A stretch of DNA of 64,000 nucleotides from Tenacibaculum maritimum NCIMB 2154 (GTDB lineage Bacteria > Bacteroidota > Bacteroidia > Flavobacteriales > Flavobacteriaceae): the NCBI RefSeq assembly GCF_900119795.1, contig NZ_LT634361.1, positions 1,798,001 through 1,862,000 on the forward strand, written 5' to 3'. Position 1 is the stretch's first letter; each line of letters opens with the position of its first letter. Of this stretch, positions 42,816 to 52,343 are shown in pieces. The notes below the pieces were generated by a model. It made no database searches and was not told where the DNA came from. It saw only the letters and a program-made list of their open reading frames with translations. The translations under genes and the position numbers were made by a program.

Positions 42816-43943
42816 ATGAAACAACAATATTATTCCCTTATTTTACTTCATTTTTTATTATTATTTTCTTGCAAAAAAGCTGCAAAAACTGAAATTAAAG
42901 AGTACAACTCTTTATCAACTATCAAGTATGCAAAAGGTTTCGATATTATTGATGATGGAGCTACTAAAACCTTACTGATAAAAAGCCCTTACAGAAATGC
43001 TAAACGAGAATTTGCATACACTATTCATAAGAGTACTTCGCCTAATACTGCTAAAAATGCTATTAAAGTGCCTATCAATAAGGTTGTAGTTACTAGTACC
43101 ACCCACATTCCTATGTTAGAGCTCCTTCAAAAGGAAACCACTATAGTTGGCTTTCCACATACTAAATATATCTCATCAGAAAAAACAAGGGAACTAATAG
43201 CTAGAGGGGCTATTAAAGATATTGGCAAGGAGCATTCTTTAAACACCGAAATACTAATAGATTTACACCCTGACTTAGTTGTTGGTTTTTCTGTTAACTC
43301 AATAAATAAAGCATATACAACAATTGAAAAATCAGGTATCAAAACTATTATGAACGGAGACTGGCTGGAAGAAACTCCTTTAGGAAGAGCCGAGTGGATC
43401 AAGTTTTTCGGAGTTTTATTCGATGAACAGAAAAGAGCTGACAGTATTTTTAATGTTATAGAAAAAAATTATACTAAAGCCAAAAGCATTGCTAAAAATG
43501 CTGTACGCAAACCATCTATTTTATCAGGAGCTATTATGAATAAAGATATTTGGAATTTACCTGCTGGAAATAGTTTTGTTGCTCAATACTTAAAAGATGC
43601 TAATACAAATTATCTATGGTCAGACACTAAAGGGAAAGGAAGCTTATCTTTAAGCTTTGAAACAATATTAGACAAAGGTAAAAATGCTGATTATTGGATT
43701 TCTCCTGGCTATTTTTCTTCTACAAAACAGCTACTCGCTAGTAATCAACATTATGGAGAATTTAATGCTTTTAAAACAAATAATATTTATACTTCCAATC
43801 TAAAGAAAGGAGCTTCTGGAGGAATTCTTTACTTTGAGCTAGGACCTACACGCCCTGATTTAGTACTAAAAGACATTATCAAAATTGCTCACCCGAACTT
43901 ACTACCAGAGTATAATTTTACTTTTTTTCAAAAAATAAAATAA
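42816..43943 (+). CDS. BtuF/FepB-type substrate-binding lipoprotein
   Basis: About 375 residues. The frame is open from 42771, but Met 42816 begins the signal peptide (MKQQYYSLILLHFLLLFSC, lipid Cys19) and is chosen. The body has the two-lobe class III binding-protein pattern: VVVTSTTHIPMLELL, DIGKEHSLNTEILIDLHPDLVVGFSVN, and late LWSDTKGKGSLSLSFETIL. Family members bind cobalamin, haem or iron chelates. It is divergent from the B12 riboswitch and receptor, so cobalamin or a corrinoid is the best guess. No ABC permease lies nearby. Confidence 0.82.
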   Translation: MKQQYYSLILLHFLLLFSCKKAAKTEIKEYNSLSTIKYAKGFDIIDDGATKTLLIKSPYRNAKREFAYTIHKSTSPNTAKNAIKVPINKVVVTSTTHIPMLELLQKETTIVGFPHTKYISSEKTRELIARGAIKDIGKEHSLNTEILIDLHPDLVVGFSVNSINKAYTTIEKSGIKTIMNGDWLEETPLGRAEWIKFFGVLFDEQKRADSIFNVIEKNYTKAKSIAKNAVRKPSILSGAIMNKDIWNLPAGNSFVAQYLKDANTNYLWSDTKGKGSLSLSFETILDKGKNADYWISPGYFSSTKQLLASNQHYGEFNAFKTNNIYTSNLKKGASGGILYFELGPTRPDLVLKDIIKIAHPNLLPEYNFTFFQKIK

Positions 43944-43951
43944 ATACCCAA

Positions 43952-43987
43952 AAATAAGTTCCTAATTAATTAGGAGCTTATTTTTTT
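43952..43987. terminator. Bidirectional terminator between the BtuF-like gene and alkB
   Basis: AATAAGTTCCTAATT pairs with AATTAGGAGCTTATT (one mismatch) and a T7 run follows. It overlaps the stop codon of the leftward alkB-like gene. Confidence 0.8.
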
Positions 43988-44586
43988 ATGGTTCTAAATG
44001 TTAAATTGATTCTTGGTGTATGCACCTTTTTCGTAGGTGGTAAACGATGTAACCAATTATCTTGAGTTTCTCCTTTCATAAGAAGTAGCGCTCCATGTTC
44101 TAAAATAACATATTTCGTTTTCTTTGTTTTTTTATGCTTAAAACCAAATTTACGAACGGCTCCTAAAGTAAGAGAAGCTATTGCCCCATTCTTCTTTAAT
44201 TCTTTTTCTCCATCCGAATGCCATCCCATTCCTTCTAAGCCTGTGTGATACAAATTTAATAAACACGAATTATACGTTTCTTTTGTCTTAGCTTCAATAC
44301 GTTCTTTCAACACTAGCAACGGGCTTGTAAAAGGCAATGCCTTCTTGGTTATATTAGAATAATGATACGTAAAAGGCTCCACTCCATACCAAGCTACTTT
44401 TCGCTTTGTTGTAATATGTTTCCCTTGAACGATTGCTTCGTCATTTTCCCATCGTATAGTATCCAACAAAACCTTATAAAAATTATCTGCTTCTTGCTTT
44501 GATAATATAACTCCATAATAATAAACTACTCCACCCTCTGGTAGTAAGTTTTGAGGTACTTCGCTAAACTGAGAGAATAAATCCAT
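43978..44586 (-). CDS. alkB: AlkB-like 2OG/Fe(II) dioxygenase (nucleic acid dealkylation)
   Basis: 202 residues of the AlkB family, which removes methyl groups from alkylated DNA or RNA bases. The iron ligands are His and Asp in GMGWHSDGEKEL, with the distal His in WLHRLPPTKK. The 2OG-binding and family closing motif is PRINLTFR. LNLYHTGLEGMGWHSD has the expected spacing. It is the short form of the ALKBH2/3 type common in Bacteroidota. Single gene. Confidence 0.9.
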   Translation of the reverse strand: MDLFSQFSEVPQNLLPEGGVVYYYGVILSKQEADNFYKVLLDTIRWENDEAIVQGKHITTKRKVAWYGVEPFTYHYSNITKKALPFTSPLLVLKERIEAKTKETYNSCLLNLYHTGLEGMGWHSDGEKELKKNGAIASLTLGAVRKFGFKHKKTKKTKYVILEHGALLLMKGETQDNWLHRLPPTKKVHTPRINLTFRTIKK

Positions 44587-44636
44587 TTAAAACAAATACT
44601 TACTGAGACTTAGGTTTTCTGAGTTCATTACCTAGC

Positions 44637-45830
44637 CTAGTTTCTAAATTTATTTCGTCGAATAATGTATTTTAATTTTTCCTTTAGATCCTTTCCTGTA
44701 TCATAAACCATTTGCTCGTTTGTTGGAAAACGAATAGCATCTAAATTTATTAAGTTTAAAAAGGAAGTTTCTAAAGCTCTTTTGTCTCCTGTATAATTTG
44801 CATAGGAATGTTCAAAAACAAATTCACTTTGAATGGGAAAACTTCTTATCAATTTATTACTATAGTTATTTATATAGTTTACTACTCCTTGAACCATACA
44901 ACTTTTAAATTGCGTAAACCTATACAACTCACATCTTACATTTAAAAGTTTGTCTACCTTAATATTATATCCTAAACTATCTTTTACATAATTCCCTTTG
45001 CTATCAAGCAAATATTCATAGCCATCTTTGATCTGCTTCTCTCTAATAATTTCTTTTTCATGTACTTGTTCTGGTGAAATATTAATTTTTACTAGGTTTA
45101 ATTCCAAATCAAAATCGTAATCTATATACTTGCTCCTATTGGTATGATATACCGTCCAAAAATTATTCAATCCATAAGTATCCATTGCCAATAAATCTTC
45201 TTCTAATCGACTTGGTATGATTTGTTGGGTTTCATTATTAATCGACACATATACATAATCTGTTCCTTTAACATGTATCTCTTTCATCATATTTTTTATA
45301 TCCTTATAATTAGGGTTAATTTTACTTATATATTCCAAGTCTTTAAATACCTCTCTGTATATAAACTTATCATCACTACCTTCTTTCAATAAACTTGCTC
45401 CCTTATTATATAAATATTCCGATAATTCTTCCTTTGTTTCTAAAATAGATTGATCGTAATTAACAAAATTAAAATTGACCTCTTTCCCTGTTTTATAATT
45501 AAATAAAGGTAATAGAGGCTTTATTCTTTCTTGCCTATTATTTAACTTTAAATACAATTCGTATGTCTTTCTAAAATCTGATGGATTTGCTTCTTTTTTT
45601 AAAAATTCGATTCTACTTTTGTCTCTTGTTACTGCCTTTTGAAAAGCTTCTTTCAACATTGCCACATATGGCTGATTTTTTTCCTTTTTCTTATTTTTCT
45701 CTAATTTTTTTAGTGATAAGGAAATTGCTTTTTCATAATCACCAGAGTTAATTGCTTTCTGAGTAGTCTTTACACTATTACATGACATTATTACACCTGC
45801 CGAAAGTAAAAATAGTAGTATTTTATTCAT
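44637..45830 (-). CDS. Hypothetical lipoprotein with helical repeats
   Basis: About 397 residues. The frame opens earlier (45857), but the signal peptide starts at MNKILLFLLSAGVIMSC, so 45830 is chosen. After the lipid Cys comes a helical, TPR-like stretch (TTQKAINSGDYEKAISLSLKKLEKN and about 40 more residues), then a mixed alpha/beta body without a domain I recognise. A sequence like this is common in flavobacteria, with no known function. It lies between alkB and the M1 peptidase, on the same strand as both. Confidence 0.72.
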   Translation of the reverse strand: MNKILLFLLSAGVIMSCNSVKTTQKAINSGDYEKAISLSLKKLEKNKKKEKNQPYVAMLKEAFQKAVTRDKSRIEFLKKEANPSDFRKTYELYLKLNNRQERIKPLLPLFNYKTGKEVNFNFVNYDQSILETKEELSEYLYNKGASLLKEGSDDKFIYREVFKDLEYISKINPNYKDIKNMMKEIHVKGTDYVYVSINNETQQIIPSRLEEDLLAMDTYGLNNFWTVYHTNRSKYIDYDFDLELNLVKINISPEQVHEKEIIREKQIKDGYEYLLDSKGNYVKDSLGYNIKVDKLLNVRCELYRFTQFKSCMVQGVVNYINNYSNKLIRSFPIQSEFVFEHSYANYTGDKRALETSFLNLINLDAIRFPTNEQMVYDTGKDLKEKLKYIIRRNKFRN

Positions 45831-45906
45831 AAAATTTAGTTTCGCTGAAAAAGACAATTATTGTGCCACACCAGTTCGTTTTTCAACTATTTATTTCTTC
45901 TTTAAA

Positions 45907-48357
45907 TTATTCTAATAATCTGGCCATTGCATTTTTTATAACTGCTATATTTTTTTCTTTATTTGCAGTATTTCTATCCTTTTGAAATACGATCATCTGT
46001 CTTAATAAATTAACTCCAACTTTATCAAAATCATATTGCTTATACTGCTTTCCTTTTGCAACAATATCATTTACTAAATTTAGTATTGCTTTTGTATTAT
46101 TACTTTTCCCTATTTTTTCATAAGCTCTTTTGTACAAAGACTGAGTAACTTTATCATTTCCTAAAAACATTCCTGACATAATATTTTTAGCAATAAAAAC
46201 AAGTTCTTTATCATCTTGCTCTTCTATATAAATGCGAGTTAAAGGTATTGCTATTAACTCACGAACTTCATTAGGTAACTCTTTAGATTTTTTAATTACC
46301 ATTGATTTGTCTATATAATACATTGCTACCAACGATTTTCCTAAAACGGAATAGGAACTGCTCTGCAATCCTTTCATAAAAACTCGTTTTAACGCAGGAT
46401 CTATCAACTTCCCTAACGTTTCAATAGCGGCAGCTTGTACCAGTGTTTTTGTATCAGTTTCCGCTACTTTAATAATTTCTTCAATTACGTTTTTCTTAGC
46501 ATATTTATTACCTAAGTTTATATTTTCTAATGCCAGTATTCTTATTTTATAATAAGGGTCATTTATAGCCCCTGCAATTGCATTAAAAGCCTTTTTATCC
46601 TCTTGCTTTTTTGCTACTTCCAATAAAGCTTCTTTACGATGTGCATAGTTTTCAGCGTGCTTTAATTGATAAATATAATCGCTTAATACTTTATTTTCAT
46701 TAATATCACACAACAAAACTCCATCAGCATTTATTTGGATTAAATCAGGTTGTTTCTCATAAGAAAATTTAAACGAAGCATCTTTTCCTTCTACAAAAAC
46801 ATGATGACGCTTCTTTTTTCCTTTTTCAAAAATATCTATTGCCAATGGAAATTTAAACTCTTTCAATTGAGTTTGAACAACATTAACAGATACCGTTTTT
46901 TCGAGAATATTATAATCATACGAAACCGTTATATTAGGATGTCCACTATTAAAATACCATTGGTTAAAAAACCAATTCAAATCTTTTCCCGTTACCTTTT
47001 CAAAAGCCAAACGTAATTGATGTGCTTCTCCTGTACTATACTTGTTATCTTCTAAATATCGATTCAAACCTGCATAAAAAGCTTCATCTCCTAAATAATT
47101 TCTCAACATATGTAAAATAGCCCCTCCTTTATTATAACTGACGGCATCAAACATATCTTCTCTATTTGAATATGTAAAGCGAACCAAATGTTTATCATAA
47201 TTTTGCCCACTTTTGTATCCTTCTACAGCTTCTAACAAATGTGCATCAGCATCATCTTTTCCATATTTATATTCTCTCCATAAATACTCGCTATAATTAG
47301 CAAAACTCTCATTTACCGTTAAGTTACTCCAACTTTCAGCCGTTACTAAATCTCCAAACCAATGATGAAATATTTCATGAGCAATTGTATTTTCTTGGCG
47401 ATTATAATCTATTAGCTGCCCTGGTTTTTGATAAGCTCTCTCTCCATGAATTACGGCAGTTGTATTTTCCATGGCACCACTTACATAGTTACGCCCTACA
47501 ATTTGATGATATTTATTCCATGGATACGGTATGCCTGTTATTTTAGAAAAGAAGCCTATCATTTCTGGAGTCAATCCAAATATTTGTTTTGCATACGGAG
47601 CATATTCTTTTTCTACATAATAATGAACTGGAATATCTTTATAATTATCTTTTACAATTTCATAATCTCCTACGCCCATAAAAAATAGATAAGGAGCATG
47701 CTTTTTTTCAAAGTTCCAATAATCAGTACGTGTTCCATCAGCATTTTCTGTTTGTTTTTCTAACTTCCCATTAGATAAGGTAACGTATTTACTAGGAACT
47801 GTCATGTAAATTTCTTGAGAGGTTTTTTGATTCGGAGCATCAATCGTTGGAAACCAACAACTACTTGCTTCCGTTTCTCCTTGCGTCCAAACTTGAGGAG
47901 ATTTCCCTTTACTTTTATCTTCATCAATAAAATAAAGTCCTTTTGCTTCTGTAATCGCTACACTTCCTTTTTGTTTTACCTTTTCAGGACGCGCTGTATA
48001 ACTTATAAAAATAGTATAGACCTCCCCTCTACTGTACTCCTTAGGTAACTTTATTACTAGTTTTGAACCATCATAATCATAATTCAATATGCTAGTATCC
48101 AGCATTATTTTATGAATTACCATTGCTTTGGCATCTAAAATAAGTTCTTGTGTTTTATAAAAATGAGGCTTTAACGTTATCCATGCCGTTCCATTTAACT
48201 CCTTATCTTTAAAGTTAAAACTCACTTTTAACTTTGTATGAATCAAATCATTAACCTTTTCCCTTTCTCCTTTATAAGAAGTGTTATTTTGCCCAAAAGC
48301 TAGTAATATAGTACATGTAAAAATTATTGAAAGTATGTTTTGTAGCCTCATAATCAT
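45907..48357 (-). CDS. M1-family aminopeptidase with C-terminal HEAT-like repeats
   Basis: 816 residues with a signal peptide (ILSIIFTCTILLAFG). The gluzincin core carries the exopeptidase motif GAMENTT, the zinc motif HEIFHHWFGDL (first His at about residue 327) and the third ligand Glu in WSNLTVNESFANYSEYLW. A catalytic Tyr candidate lies in VSYNKGGAILHML. After residue about 560 there are helical HEAT-like repeats (ALLEVAKKQEDKKAFNAIAG onward). It trims peptides outside the cytoplasm. Start 48357 or 48351 (second Met) cannot be told apart. Confidence 0.92.
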   Translation of the reverse strand: MIMRLQNILSIIFTCTILLAFGQNNTSYKGEREKVNDLIHTKLKVSFNFKDKELNGTAWITLKPHFYKTQELILDAKAMVIHKIMLDTSILNYDYDGSKLVIKLPKEYSRGEVYTIFISYTARPEKVKQKGSVAITEAKGLYFIDEDKSKGKSPQVWTQGETEASSCWFPTIDAPNQKTSQEIYMTVPSKYVTLSNGKLEKQTENADGTRTDYWNFEKKHAPYLFFMGVGDYEIVKDNYKDIPVHYYVEKEYAPYAKQIFGLTPEMIGFFSKITGIPYPWNKYHQIVGRNYVSGAMENTTAVIHGERAYQKPGQLIDYNRQENTIAHEIFHHWFGDLVTAESWSNLTVNESFANYSEYLWREYKYGKDDADAHLLEAVEGYKSGQNYDKHLVRFTYSNREDMFDAVSYNKGGAILHMLRNYLGDEAFYAGLNRYLEDNKYSTGEAHQLRLAFEKVTGKDLNWFFNQWYFNSGHPNITVSYDYNILEKTVSVNVVQTQLKEFKFPLAIDIFEKGKKKRHHVFVEGKDASFKFSYEKQPDLIQINADGVLLCDINENKVLSDYIYQLKHAENYAHRKEALLEVAKKQEDKKAFNAIAGAINDPYYKIRILALENINLGNKYAKKNVIEEIIKVAETDTKTLVQAAAIETLGKLIDPALKRVFMKGLQSSSYSVLGKSLVAMYYIDKSMVIKKSKELPNEVRELIAIPLTRIYIEEQDDKELVFIAKNIMSGMFLGNDKVTQSLYKRAYEKIGKSNNTKAILNLVNDIVAKGKQYKQYDFDKVGVNLLRQMIVFQKDRNTANKEKNIAVIKNAMARLLE

Positions 48358-48413
48358 TTTCTTAAAACATCAAAAATAATAAAATAACTTGGTTGCCTTG
48401 TTAATAGCTAGTT

Positions 48414-48462
48414 AAAAAGAAATCTCCATAGTAGTGTTTCACTACTATGGAGATTTCTTTTT
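48414..48462 (-). terminator. Terminator of the sigma/DUF4252 operon
   Basis: A perfect stem of about 20 bp (GAAATCTCCATAGTAGTG and complement) has a three-base loop and T runs on both sides. It lies 17 bases beyond the stop of the second DUF4252 gene. Confidence 0.9.
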
Positions 48463-48478
48463 ATAAAATGGTAAAGTG

Positions 48479-49018
48479 CTAGTTTCTTTTTTCAAAAACT
48501 TTTTTCAAAGCATTGATTAATTCACTGTCCTTGTCAACTTTCAATTCTTTCATTACTTCTACGATTTTCGAGGGCTTCATTTTATCTCCTAAGATACGAG
48601 CAATTCCTACTCCTATTTCCTTTCCATAACCAAAAACTACAACTTCATTAACGCTATCACCCTCTCCTGTATAATAAATATTTATTTTTGAACCACTATC
48701 AGACACCCTTATTAATTGCTTATAAGCTGGATTTTTTTCTATCTTTTTTAACTTGCTTTTTTCTTTATCGTAATTTTCTTCATTATCTGCTATAGGTAAA
48801 ACTGCTATATTTATTTTCTTTACAGTTTGTAACACTTCTTTTGCTTCATCAGAAACACCATTTTTTAACTGTAGCATGCTTCCTGCAATATCAAAAGTAA
48901 TAAACTCCTCTTTATTTTGTGCTTCTACCAAATATTCCTGTACAGAATATTCATTTTTACAAGATATAAGAATAATTCCTACTAATAAATAAACTATTGG
49001 CTTTATTATTTTCTTCAT
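48479..49018 (-). CDS. DUF4252 lipoprotein, copy 2
   Basis: 179 residues with a lipoprotein signal (IVYLLVGIILISC, lipid Cys20). The DUF4252 pattern follows: FITFDIAGSMLQLKNG, IAVLPIADN, YKQLIRVSDSGSKINIYY and VVVFGYGKEIGVGIARILG. The function is not known, but the family commonly follows an ECF sigma factor and anti-sigma gene. The first copy lies 72 bases upstream and has a signal peptide without the lipid Cys. Confidence 0.82.
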   Translation of the reverse strand: MKKIIKPIVYLLVGIILISCKNEYSVQEYLVEAQNKEEFITFDIAGSMLQLKNGVSDEAKEVLQTVKKINIAVLPIADNEENYDKEKSKLKKIEKNPAYKQLIRVSDSGSKINIYYTGEGDSVNEVVVFGYGKEIGVGIARILGDKMKPSKIVEVMKELKVDKDSELINALKKVFEKRN

Positions 49019-49090
49019 TTTTTAATTTCTTTTAAAATTAAAAAGCCTAATTAAAATACCATCAACTACGCTTTCTATTCAATACATTTT

Positions 49091-49606
49091 TTATTTTTTT
49101 TCTTTAGCAATGGTATCTGCAATTTCTGATAATTTGTTAATATCAATTAATCCTGTCAAAGAAATTACTGCTGCATCCATACTTTTTTTTCCTTCATTAT
49201 TTTTTTTAAATCCTTTAGCGTACATCAGTACTTCCTTTACATAATCCTTATTTTTACCTGAAGCTACATATATCTTAACACGCGAACCTTCATCTTTGGC
49301 TCTCATAAGTTCTATCATTTTAGACTTCTTTATTGAAGCATTCACCATACTTTCCATTTCTGCAGCTACCTTTGATTTACTCGTTTTAAATACTTTTAAT
49401 TCCTCCAAATTTTTAATCATATTAAAAATTTCTACGGCTTCGTTCCCATCATTCTCTACTTTAAATTTAGATAAGATTTCAAAAGCATCTTTATTTACAA
49501 TTACTGAAGAAACTCCATCCATATCTTCCAATTTATCAAAAATAGATTGTCCAAAATTAGCACTTGACATTCCTATAAATACGATTAATAATATTATTTT
49601 TCTCAT
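49091..49606 (-). CDS. DUF4252 exported protein, copy 1
   Basis: 171 residues with a cleavable signal peptide (MRKIILLIVFIGMSSANFG). It has the DUF4252 body: FDKLEDMDGVSSVIVNKDAFEIL, LEELKVFKTSKSKVAAEMESM, RAKDEGSRVKIYVASGK and VISLTGLIDINKLSEIA. It is paralogous to the next gene and co-transcribed with the sigma and anti-sigma genes. Confidence 0.85.
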   Translation of the reverse strand: MRKIILLIVFIGMSSANFGQSIFDKLEDMDGVSSVIVNKDAFEILSKFKVENDGNEAVEIFNMIKNLEELKVFKTSKSKVAAEMESMVNASIKKSKMIELMRAKDEGSRVKIYVASGKNKDYVKEVLMYAKGFKKNNEGKKSMDAAVISLTGLIDINKLSEIADTIAKEKK

Positions 49607-49636
49607 TATTTTATTGTTTACTTGATTTTATTTAAT

Positions 49637-50065
49637 TTACTTAGTTTCAAAAATTTTGTTTACTGTATTTTCATATGTATATAAACTTACAATAGCTTCA
49701 TCGCTCTTTTTTAAATTTACCGATAACATTTCAAGCGCTTCTTTTACCTGTCCAAATTGCTTTTCTATCTTTCTCTGTTGGTAATAATTATTGCCCATAT
49801 ATATACTAAAAAGCAAGGTTATAGAAGCTGCTATCGACAACCATTTCCAATTCTTTTTTTTGCTTTCGTTTGGCTTCAACTGAATCTCTTTTTCACAAAA
49901 TTCTTCTTTACTTACCTTAAAATACTCAAATAGCACTTTGTATTCTTGTAAATGGGGTGCTACCTCTTCTGATAAGAAATAGTTTTTTAGCACTGTTTCT
50001 TCCTCCAAAGTCGTTTCTCCATTTAAGTATTTCTCTATTAACTTTTCTATGTTAGCTAACTCCAT
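49637..50065 (-). CDS. Probable membrane anti-sigma factor
   Basis: 142 residues. The N-terminus (LIEKYLNGETTLEEETVLKN) matches the usual opening of flavobacterial anti-sigma proteins. A single membrane helix lies at about 75-92 (WLSIAASITLLFSIYMG), and an extracytoplasmic coiled-coil-like tail follows (QQRKIEKQFGQVKEALEML). There is no zinc-binding HxxxCxxC. It overlaps the sigma gene by 14 bases, as such pairs often do. It should hold the sigma factor at the membrane until a signal arrives. The anti-sigma role is inferred. Confidence 0.72.
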   Translation of the reverse strand: MELANIEKLIEKYLNGETTLEEETVLKNYFLSEEVAPHLQEYKVLFEYFKVSKEEFCEKEIQLKPNESKKKNWKWLSIAASITLLFSIYMGNNYYQQRKIEKQFGQVKEALEMLSVNLKKSDEAIVSLYTYENTVNKIFETK

Positions 50066-50561
50066 AGTTATGTTGTTTAATTAATGCTTCTCTTATCGTT
50101 TTTCTCGCTCTTGACAATGTTACTCTTATGGCTGTAGGCTTCATTCCTACAACTTTCCCTATTTCTTCAAAATCGTATTCTTCTATATCTCTTAATTGAA
50201 TAATAATTCTTTGTTTTTCTGGCAATGTATCTATCAATTTATGTACTTGATTGATACTATCCTTGTATTCTATTTTCTTACCTAAGCTCGTTTCTTTTTC
50301 TTTGTAATTATTATGTATCAAAGTTAAATTACTTGCTTGCTTCGATTTTAACCTGTCAAAACAATAATTTTTGATCATTGTCATTGCAAAAGCTTCTATA
50401 TTTTTATACCCTTTAAGCTTTTCTTTATTTTTCCACAACTTGAAATATAACTCTTGAGTTGCATCTTCTGCCTCTTCTGTTGAAACTAATAGCCGCTTGG
50501 CTAGTCGAAAAACTTTGTTTTTAAATGGTAAAACAGCTTTTATAAAGTCTGATTGTTTCAT
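50052..50561 (-). CDS. ECF-type RNA polymerase sigma factor
   Basis: 169 residues of the ECF group. Region 2 carries ATQELYFKLWKNKEKLKGYKN. Region 4 is the helix-turn-helix LPEKQRIIIQLRDIEEYDFEEI followed by VGMKPTAIRVTLSRARKTI. It directs transcription of an envelope-stress or surface regulon, probably including its own operon with the anti-sigma and the two DUF4252 genes. The divergent S41 protease gene 259 bases away is a possible further target. Confidence 0.9.
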   Translation of the reverse strand: MKQSDFIKAVLPFKNKVFRLAKRLLVSTEEAEDATQELYFKLWKNKEKLKGYKNIEAFAMTMIKNYCFDRLKSKQASNLTLIHNNYKEKETSLGKKIEYKDSINQVHKLIDTLPEKQRIIIQLRDIEEYDFEEIGKVVGMKPTAIRVTLSRARKTIREALIKQHNYGVS

Positions 50562-50820
50562 TTGTTTGGTTTAGTTTGTTGTAATTGCTAATAAACGATA
50601 CGGCTATATTTAGCAACCTACAGCATTACGACGACACCGAATATATTTTGTTACAATACTCGATAAAATTATTTTCTCAAACAACGGTCTTACTTAAACT
50701 TTTTTAATTTTTACTTATCTCGAAAAAGTTTAATAAAACTTTTCTTAAATAGGAAAATTATATACTATATGTACTATAATTTCATAAATTGCGTTAATTA
50801 TTTAAGAAATTATCATCTCT

Positions 50821-52239
50821 ATGAAATTAATACAACTGCCTTTATTTATACTTACAGTACTTTTTGTTTTTTCTTGTGATAAAAAAGAAGCTGTTCCTGC
50901 AAATGTTGAAATACAAAGTTTCGTTTGGAAAGGATTGAATGCTTACTATTTATGGCAAGAAGAAATCGAAGACTTATCTGATCGTCGTTTTACTTCAGAT
51001 CAACAACTATTTAATTACCTACAAGGTTACGAAAACCCTGCTAATTTATTTGAAAACTTACTATATGAAAGGGGAATTACTGACAAATGGTCATGGATTG
51101 TTGATGATTATATTGCCTTAGAACAAGCTTTCCAAGGAACAACGGAAACAACGGGAATGGAATTTGGGTTAAATAGCTTTATTAATGATAGCTCTAAATT
51201 ATTTGGCTATGTTAGATATGTTGTAACAGGTACAGACGCCGAAAATAAAGGCATCACTAGGGGCATGCTATTTACAGAAGTTAACGGTACGCAAATCACT
51301 AAAAATAACTATAGAAATTTATTATTTTCTAAAGAAAATTCTTACACAATAACCTTGGCTAATTATAATAATGGAAGTCCTATTACCAATGGTACAACTA
51401 TTACTTTAAATAAAAGTCAATACACAGAAAATCCCATACACAAAAGTACTATTTTTAATGAAGGAGGTAAAAAAATAGGATACCTGATGTACAATTCTTT
51501 TACGACTGATTTTGACGATGAATTAAATAATGAATTTGCTACATTTAAAAATGAAGGTATTACCGACTTAATTATTGATTTACGTTATAATGGAGGAGGT
51601 TCCGTTCGAACAGCTACTTATTTAGCCAGTATGATTACAGGCCAATTCAACAATCAAATATTCGCCAGCCAACGTTGGAATAAAAAAATAATGGATCATC
51701 TTAATACTAGTAATTTTACAAATAATTTTACTGATAAAATCGATAATGGAATCGTAACCCAAACCATTCATAGTGTTGGATTAGAAAATATCTATTTTAT
51801 TACTACAAATAGTTCAGCTTCAGCTTCAGAACTTTTAATTAATGGATTAGCTCCTTATATAAATGTAAAACAAGTAGGTACTAAAACTCATGGTAAATAC
51901 GTAGGCTCTGTAACTCTATATGATTCTCCAAACTATACTAGGAAAGATGCCAATCCGAATCATAATTGGGCCATGCAACCTATTGTCCTAGAAATTGTGA
52001 ACAAAGATGGCACTAACAGTAAAGATGGCTTTAGTCCTACTGTTGAACTTCCGGAAAATTTTGGCAACCTAGGAATACTGGGAGATAGAAACGAACCCTT
52101 ACTTGAAAGAACAATTTCTTTAATTACAACTGGCGCAAAAGGCTTCTCTTCTTTAAACGTGTTTGATGCTCCTAAAGAGTTTTCGAATTCTAAGTTACAT
52201 ACACCTACTCGTAATAATATGTACGTAGAATTAAAATAG
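50821..52239 (+). CDS. S41-family C-terminal processing protease, lipoprotein
   Basis: 472 residues with a lipoprotein signal (LPLFILTVLFVFSC). A PDZ-like region follows (TRGMLFTEVNGTQITKNNY). The S41 core has GYLMYNSFTTDFDDELN, LIIDLRYNGGGSVRTATYLASMI, the catalytic Ser in NSSASASELLINGL and a candidate Lys in GTKTHGKYVGS. The Ser/Lys dyad type is inferred. It cleaves proteins in the cell envelope. It is divergent from the sigma factor operon, single, with a strong terminator. Confidence 0.9.
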   Translation: MKLIQLPLFILTVLFVFSCDKKEAVPANVEIQSFVWKGLNAYYLWQEEIEDLSDRRFTSDQQLFNYLQGYENPANLFENLLYERGITDKWSWIVDDYIALEQAFQGTTETTGMEFGLNSFINDSSKLFGYVRYVVTGTDAENKGITRGMLFTEVNGTQITKNNYRNLLFSKENSYTITLANYNNGSPITNGTTITLNKSQYTENPIHKSTIFNEGGKKIGYLMYNSFTTDFDDELNNEFATFKNEGITDLIIDLRYNGGGSVRTATYLASMITGQFNNQIFASQRWNKKIMDHLNTSNFTNNFTDKIDNGIVTQTIHSVGLENIYFITTNSSASASELLINGLAPYINVKQVGTKTHGKYVGSVTLYDSPNYTRKDANPNHNWAMQPIVLEIVNKDGTNSKDGFSPTVELPENFGNLGILGDRNEPLLERTISLITTGAKGFSSLNVFDAPKEFSNSKLHTPTRNNMYVELK

Positions 52240-52261
52240 AGATCATACAGCTTACTACAAA

Positions 52262-52306
52262 AAAAACAAGGAGTGATTGAATTCAATCACTCCTTGTTTT
52301 TTGCTT
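52262..52306 (+). terminator. Terminator of the S41 protease gene
   Basis: An almost perfect self-complementary stem (ACAAGGAGTGATTG and its complement around AATT) with a T run. It could also act leftward. Confidence 0.85.
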
Positions 52307-52343
52307 TTTAATAAAATGACATGCTTCTTTATATTAATAAAAG

